Source of the DNA: Bacteroidota bacterium
GTDB taxonomy: Bacteria > Bacteroidota > Bacteroidia > Bacteroidales > VadinHA17
DNA length: 9,719 nt
Assembly: GCA_030611395.1 (NCBI GenBank)
Contig: JAUWPX010000030.1
Coordinates: 1 to 9,719, forward strand
Direction: 5' to 3'
The notes below the pieces were generated by a model. It had not been told where the DNA came from and did not search any database. It was given only the letters and a program-made list of their open reading frames with translations. Positions within the stretch are counted from its first letter, which is position 1, and each line of letters begins with the position of its first letter. Of the stretch, positions 7,289 through 9,719 are shown piece by piece. The position numbers and the translations under genes were made by a program.

Positions 7289-7319
7289 TTTGAAATTTTC
7301 AATAGTTATAACAATTTTG
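7289..7319 (+). promoter_or_regulatory. Promoter of the HD phosphohydrolase gene
   Basis: TTTG (7289-7292), a 19-bp spacer and CAATTTTG (7312-7319) match TTTG-N19-TAnnTTTG with one mismatch (C for the first T). Transcription would begin near 7325 and give an unusually long leader of about 140 nt before the GTG at 7464, which includes all three repeat structures of this region. The -33 box is back-to-back with that of the rimP promoter, with 20 bp between the two boxes. Confidence 0.55.
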
Positions 7320-7343
7320 TAGTGCTATATTTATACCGTATTT

Positions 7344-7375
7344 GGAACGAAGGAACGAAAGAACGATGGAAGAAT
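7344..7375. repeat. Imperfect 8-bp-period repeat (GGAACGAA)
   Basis: Two perfect copies of GGAACGAA (7344-7351, 7352-7359) are followed by AGAACGAT (7360-7367) and GGAAGAAT (7368-7375). The purine-rich bias continues to about 7383. It lies in the predicted 5' leader of the HD gene. Confidence 0.6.
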
Positions 7376-7390
7376 GGGGAGAACCAGTAA

Positions 7391-7428
7391 CCACAGTGAA
7401 ATATGCTCCTTCGTCGCATTTCACGTGG
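7391..7428. repeat. Bulged 13-bp hairpin, REP-like palindrome
   Basis: CCAC (7391-7394) pairs with GTGG (7425-7428), GTGAAAT (7396-7402) with ATTTCAC (7418-7424), and GC (7405-7406) with GC (7416-7417). The bulges are A7395 and AT7403-7404, and the loop TCCTTCGTC is 9 nt. The stem is flanked by CCAGTAA copies on both sides (7384-7390 and from 7433). A palindrome with a CTCCTTCGTCGC core resembles short REP-like repeats found between genes in other bacteria; that resemblance is from memory and not tested. No T-run follows. Confidence 0.6.
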
Positions 7429-7432
7429 CAAG

Positions 7433-7474
7433 CCAGTAACCAGTAACTAGTAACTAGTAACCAGTGACCAGTAA
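7433..7474. repeat. Six tandem 7-bp units (CYAGTRA) spanning the HD gene start
   Basis: The units in order are CCAGTAA, CCAGTAA, CTAGTAA, CTAGTAA, CCAGTGA, CCAGTAA: exactly 42 bp, six contiguous copies. A further CCAGTAA lies at 7384-7390. The fifth unit's A-to-G change creates the GTG at 7464-7466, the predicted start of the HD gene; the stop TAA in the same frame is at 7458-7460, in the fourth unit. Confidence 0.9.
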
Positions 7475-8717
7475 GAATAAACATAAAATCATTAATGATC
7501 CGGTCTATGGATTTATTAGTATCCCATCAGATCTGATTTATGAATTAGTTGAGCATCCCTATTTTCAGAGATTAAGAAGAATTAAACAACTAGGGTTGAC
7601 AAATTATGTTTATCCGGGAGCTACGCATACCCGTTTTCAACATGCACTGGGTTCACTACATCTTATGAGTCTTGCAATACAGACTATTCGGGAAAAAGGT
7701 CATGAGATTACACAGGAAGAAGCTAAAGCTGTGTCGGCAGCAATACTTTTGCATGATATCGGGCATGGTCCCTTCTCCCATGCGCTTGAATATAGTATTA
7801 TTGAACATATTACACATGAAGATATTTCAGGTATTTATATGGAATACCTAAATAAACGGTTCAACGGGAAACTGGACATGGCAATTGAAATATTCAAAGG
7901 GGATTACAAGAAGAAATTTCTGCATCAACTTGTTTCAGGGCAGATTGATATGGACCGTCTTGATTATCTTCGCAGGGATAGCTTCTTTAGTGGTGTGGTT
8001 GAAGGTTCTGTGAGTTTTGACAGAATAATTAAAATGCTGAATGTGACCGGGGGTAATCTGGTGGTTGAAGCCAAAGGCATCTACTCAATAGAGAAATTTC
8101 TAATTGCAAGGAGATTCATGTACTGGCAGGTTTACATGCATAAAACTGTTATAGCAGGTGAGCAACTATTGGTTAATATTCTGAAAAGGGCTAAAACTTT
8201 GGCTGATGATGGAGTTGAACTGTTTGCAACTCCTTCCCTGAAGTTTTTTTTGTATAATCACGTGAACAGGGAAACTCTTTTTTCTGCAAATCCACGGTTT
8301 AATAAAGAAGAAGTTCTTAATCATTTTTCTAACCTTGATGACAATGATATAATATCTTGTGCCAGGGTGTGGGCAGATCATCCCGATTTTACATTGTCAT
8401 ATTTGTGTAAAGGAATAATTAATAGGCAGTTATATAAAATTGAAATTAGTAATAATCCTTTTCCGGAACAGAGGATAGAGGAAATGAGAAAGAGAATAAA
8501 ATTGCGTTACTCCATTTCTGAAGATGTAATAAATTATTTTGTTTTTACACTTTCAATTAGTGCCAATACCTACAATCCGGAAGAGGAGGAGATAAGAATA
8601 TTGAACAAATCGGGCCGGTTGAATGATCTGACTGATGTTTCTGAAATGCTGAAAATATCAGCACTGAAAAAAACGGAGAAAAAGTACATTTTATGTTACA
8701 AAGAGAAGAAAAGTTGA
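7464..8717 (+). CDS. HD-domain phosphohydrolase (dGTPase/SAMHD1-like, COG1078-type)
   Basis: The 417-residue protein has the metal-binding HD signature: H60 in TRFQHALGSLHLM, H97-D98 in LLHDIGHGPFSH, and the downstream aspartate in GQIDMDRLDYLRRD (D162/D164). This is the arrangement of the SAMHD1/dNTPase branch, so a nucleotide triphosphohydrolase activity is plausible, but the substrate is unknown and I give no symbol. The N-terminal KIINDPVYGFISIPSDLIYELVEHPYFQRLRRIKQLG is highly typical of this family. There is no signal peptide or membrane segment. The C-terminal third is less conserved. The only ordinary in-frame start that keeps the conserved N-terminus is the GTG at 7464; an in-frame TAA is just before it and the next ATG falls inside the HD domain. 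That GTG lies in a tandem repeat. lpxD follows 70 bp later on the same strand, a linkage common in Bacteroidota. Confidence 0.93.
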   Translation: MTSKNKHKIINDPVYGFISIPSDLIYELVEHPYFQRLRRIKQLGLTNYVYPGATHTRFQHALGSLHLMSLAIQTIREKGHEITQEEAKAVSAAILLHDIGHGPFSHALEYSIIEHITHEDISGIYMEYLNKRFNGKLDMAIEIFKGDYKKKFLHQLVSGQIDMDRLDYLRRDSFFSGVVEGSVSFDRIIKMLNVTGGNLVVEAKGIYSIEKFLIARRFMYWQVYMHKTVIAGEQLLVNILKRAKTLADDGVELFATPSLKFFLYNHVNRETLFSANPRFNKEEVLNHFSNLDDNDIISCARVWADHPDFTLSYLCKGIINRQLYKIEISNNPFPEQRIEEMRKRIKLRYSISEDVINYFVFTLSISANTYNPEEEEIRILNKSGRLNDLTDVSEMLKISALKKTEKKYILCYKEKKS

Positions 8718-8773
8718 AAGTTTGCAAAGTTCAACGCTTACTTTTAACTTTATAACTTTATAACTTTCAACTT
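8711..8773. repeat. 12-bp perfect inverted repeat plus three TAACTTTA units after the HD gene
   Basis: AAGTTGAAAGTT (8711-8722), which includes the HD gene's stop codon TGA at 8715-8717, is exactly inverted as AACTTTCAACTT at 8762-8773, with 39 nt between. Inside are three 8-bp units, TAACTTTA (8745-8752), TAACTTTA (8753-8760) and TAACTTTC (8761-8768). A competing small hairpin, GTTGAA/TTCAAC (8713-8718/8730-8735), uses the same left arm. The right arm ends 14 bp before the lpxD ATG. No T-run follows, so it is not a clear terminator. Confidence 0.75.
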
Positions 8774-8787
8774 ATAATCTTATAGCA

Positions 8788-9719
8788 ATGGAATTTACAG
8801 CAAAAATTATCGCACAGTTTCTGAACGGAAAAATTGAAGGAAATCCTGATGTTTCAGTAAATAATGTTTCGGGAATTGAAAAAGGGAAAGAAGGCACAAT
8901 AGCATTTCTTGCTAATCCAAAATATGCTAAATATTTATATACAACTAAAGCATCTATTGTGTTGATTAATAAAGATTTCAACGTTGAGAAAAATGTGAAT
9001 TGTACATTAATAAGAGTCGAAGATGCCTACCAGTCACTTGCCTCATTGCTGGAATTGTACGAGCAACAGAAACCTGTAAAAAAGGGCATACACGAAATGG
9101 CAGTAATTGAGAAATCGGCAACTATTGGGAAGAATGTTTATATAGGACCATTTGCCTATATTGGCGAAAATGCTGTTGTAAAAGATGATGTTAAAATATA
9201 TCCGCATGTTTATCTGGGTGATCAGGCTACCGTTGGAAATGGAACGGTTATTTATCCGGGAGTAAAGATATACAATGATTGTATGATTGGAGCAGGATGC
9301 ATAATTCATGCCGGGACAATTATCGGATCTGATGGTTTTGGGTTTGCTCCGAAATCCAGCAAGGATTATAAGAAAATTCCACAGGTGGGTAATGTGATTC
9401 TGGAAGATGATGTTGAAATTGGTGCAAATTGTTCAATTGACAGGGCAACAATGGGTTCGACAATTATAAGGAAAGGCGTTAAGCTTGATAATTTAATACA
9501 AATAGCCCATAATGTAGAAATTGGTGAAAACACCGTAATGGCGGCTCAGACAGGAATTTCAGGATCAACAAAACTGGGAAGTGAATGTATGATTGGTGGA
9601 CAGGTTGGGTTTATTGGTCATATTTCTATTGCTGACGGTGTGAAAATTGGTGCTCAGGCAGGACTGCTTGCTAGTGTTAAGGATAAAGGGAAAGTGTTAC
9701 TGGGCTCCCCCGCATTCGG
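8788..9719 (+). CDS. lpxD: UDP-3-O-acylglucosamine N-acyltransferase LpxD (3' end outside window)
   Basis: The frame is open from the ATG at 8788 to the window end, 310 codons and two bases, of a protein usually near 340-350 residues; the last residues are LLGSPAF. LpxD transfers a 3-hydroxyacyl chain from acyl-ACP to the 2-amino group of UDP-3-O-acyl-glucosamine, the third step of lipid A synthesis, in the cytoplasm. Residues 1-100 form the uridine-binding domain (FTAKIIAQFLNGKIEGNPDV, GTIAFLANPKYAKYLYTT). A left-handed beta-helix of hexapeptide repeats follows from about 105, with DGFGFAP at 182-188, the catalytic His in IQIAHNVEIG (H241), and the second conserved His in FIGHISI (H278). No SD sequence precedes the ATG. 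In Bacteroidota the gene is often followed by an lpxC-fabZ fusion and lpxA, which would lie beyond the edge. It may be co-transcribed with the HD gene 70 bp upstream. Confidence 0.97.
   Translation, partial: MEFTAKIIAQFLNGKIEGNPDVSVNNVSGIEKGKEGTIAFLANPKYAKYLYTTKASIVLINKDFNVEKNVNCTLIRVEDAYQSLASLLELYEQQKPVKKGIHEMAVIEKSATIGKNVYIGPFAYIGENAVVKDDVKIYPHVYLGDQATVGNGTVIYPGVKIYNDCMIGAGCIIHAGTIIGSDGFGFAPKSSKDYKKIPQVGNVILEDDVEIGANCSIDRATMGSTIIRKGVKLDNLIQIAHNVEIGENTVMAAQTGISGSTKLGSECMIGGQVGFIGHISIADGVKIGAQAGLLASVKDKGKVLLGSPAF

Noticed and set aside
7384..7474. CRISPR array.
   Set aside because: Units are 7 bp and directly adjacent, with no spacers and no cas genes.
7299..7484. Minus-strand 61-codon ORF with Trp/Leu-rich start (GHWLLVTSYWLLAC).
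   Set aside because: It is the translation of the 7-bp tandem array and hairpin on the opposite strand; three 7-bp units make seven codons, which yields the WLLVTSY-type pattern. It overlaps the HD gene's start and has no family resemblance.
8772..9309. Minus-strand ORFs of 69 and 88 codons.
   Set aside because: They lie wholly or almost wholly antisense to lpxD, whose frame is unmistakable; no independent support.

Overview
The window looks like a chromosomal core segment of a Bacteroidota bacterium, probably of the Bacteroidales/Marinilabiliales type, although the order-level placement is only an impression. The reasons are: the C-terminal part of a SprA/Sov-type giant outer-membrane protein (type IX secretion, specific to this phylum); the neighbour pairs sprA-gcvH and HD phosphohydrolase-lpxD; the AT-rich base composition; mostly SD-less starts; and promoter-like sites of the Bacteroidota form TTTG-N19-TAnnTTTG. 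All recognisable genes are housekeeping or envelope genes. I see no prophage, transposase, CRISPR array, tRNA or rRNA.

Layout. Bases 1-2032 (+) hold the 3' end of sprA. A hexamer-repeat/inverted-repeat element follows its stop codon directly, then gcvH (2236-2616, +), the lipoyl carrier of the glycine cleavage system. Converging on gcvH is a minus-strand translation/transcription operon, read right to left: rimP (7173-6712), nusA (6703-5465), infB (5401-2642). A 290-bp divergent region (7174-7463) separates rimP from a plus-strand pair, an HD-domain phosphohydrolase (7464-8717) and lpxD (8788 to the window end, incomplete).

How the genes work together. rimP-nusA-infB is the widely conserved unit for 30S maturation, transcription elongation/termination and initiation factor IF-2. 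Two of its three genes (nusA, infB) carry SD-like AGGA sites, and it appears to be driven by one good promoter at 7238-7268. HD-lpxD looks like the start of a lipid A (LpxD-LpxC/FabZ-LpxA) cluster; only lpxD is seen here and the rest would lie beyond the window.

What is unusual lies in the intergenic DNA. The divergent region contains back-to-back promoter matches, a terminator-like hairpin with a U-rich tail between the rimP promoter and the rimP start, a possible 13-codon leader ORF ending in an ATGA overlap with rimP, an 8-bp-period repeat, a bulged REP-like hairpin, and six tandem 7-bp units, one of which supplies the only usable start codon of the HD gene. Two other gene ends (sprA and HD) are followed by short tandem words with a perfect inverted copy. 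No complete new system is visible. The best candidates for something undescribed are the rimP leader and the micro-repeat elements.
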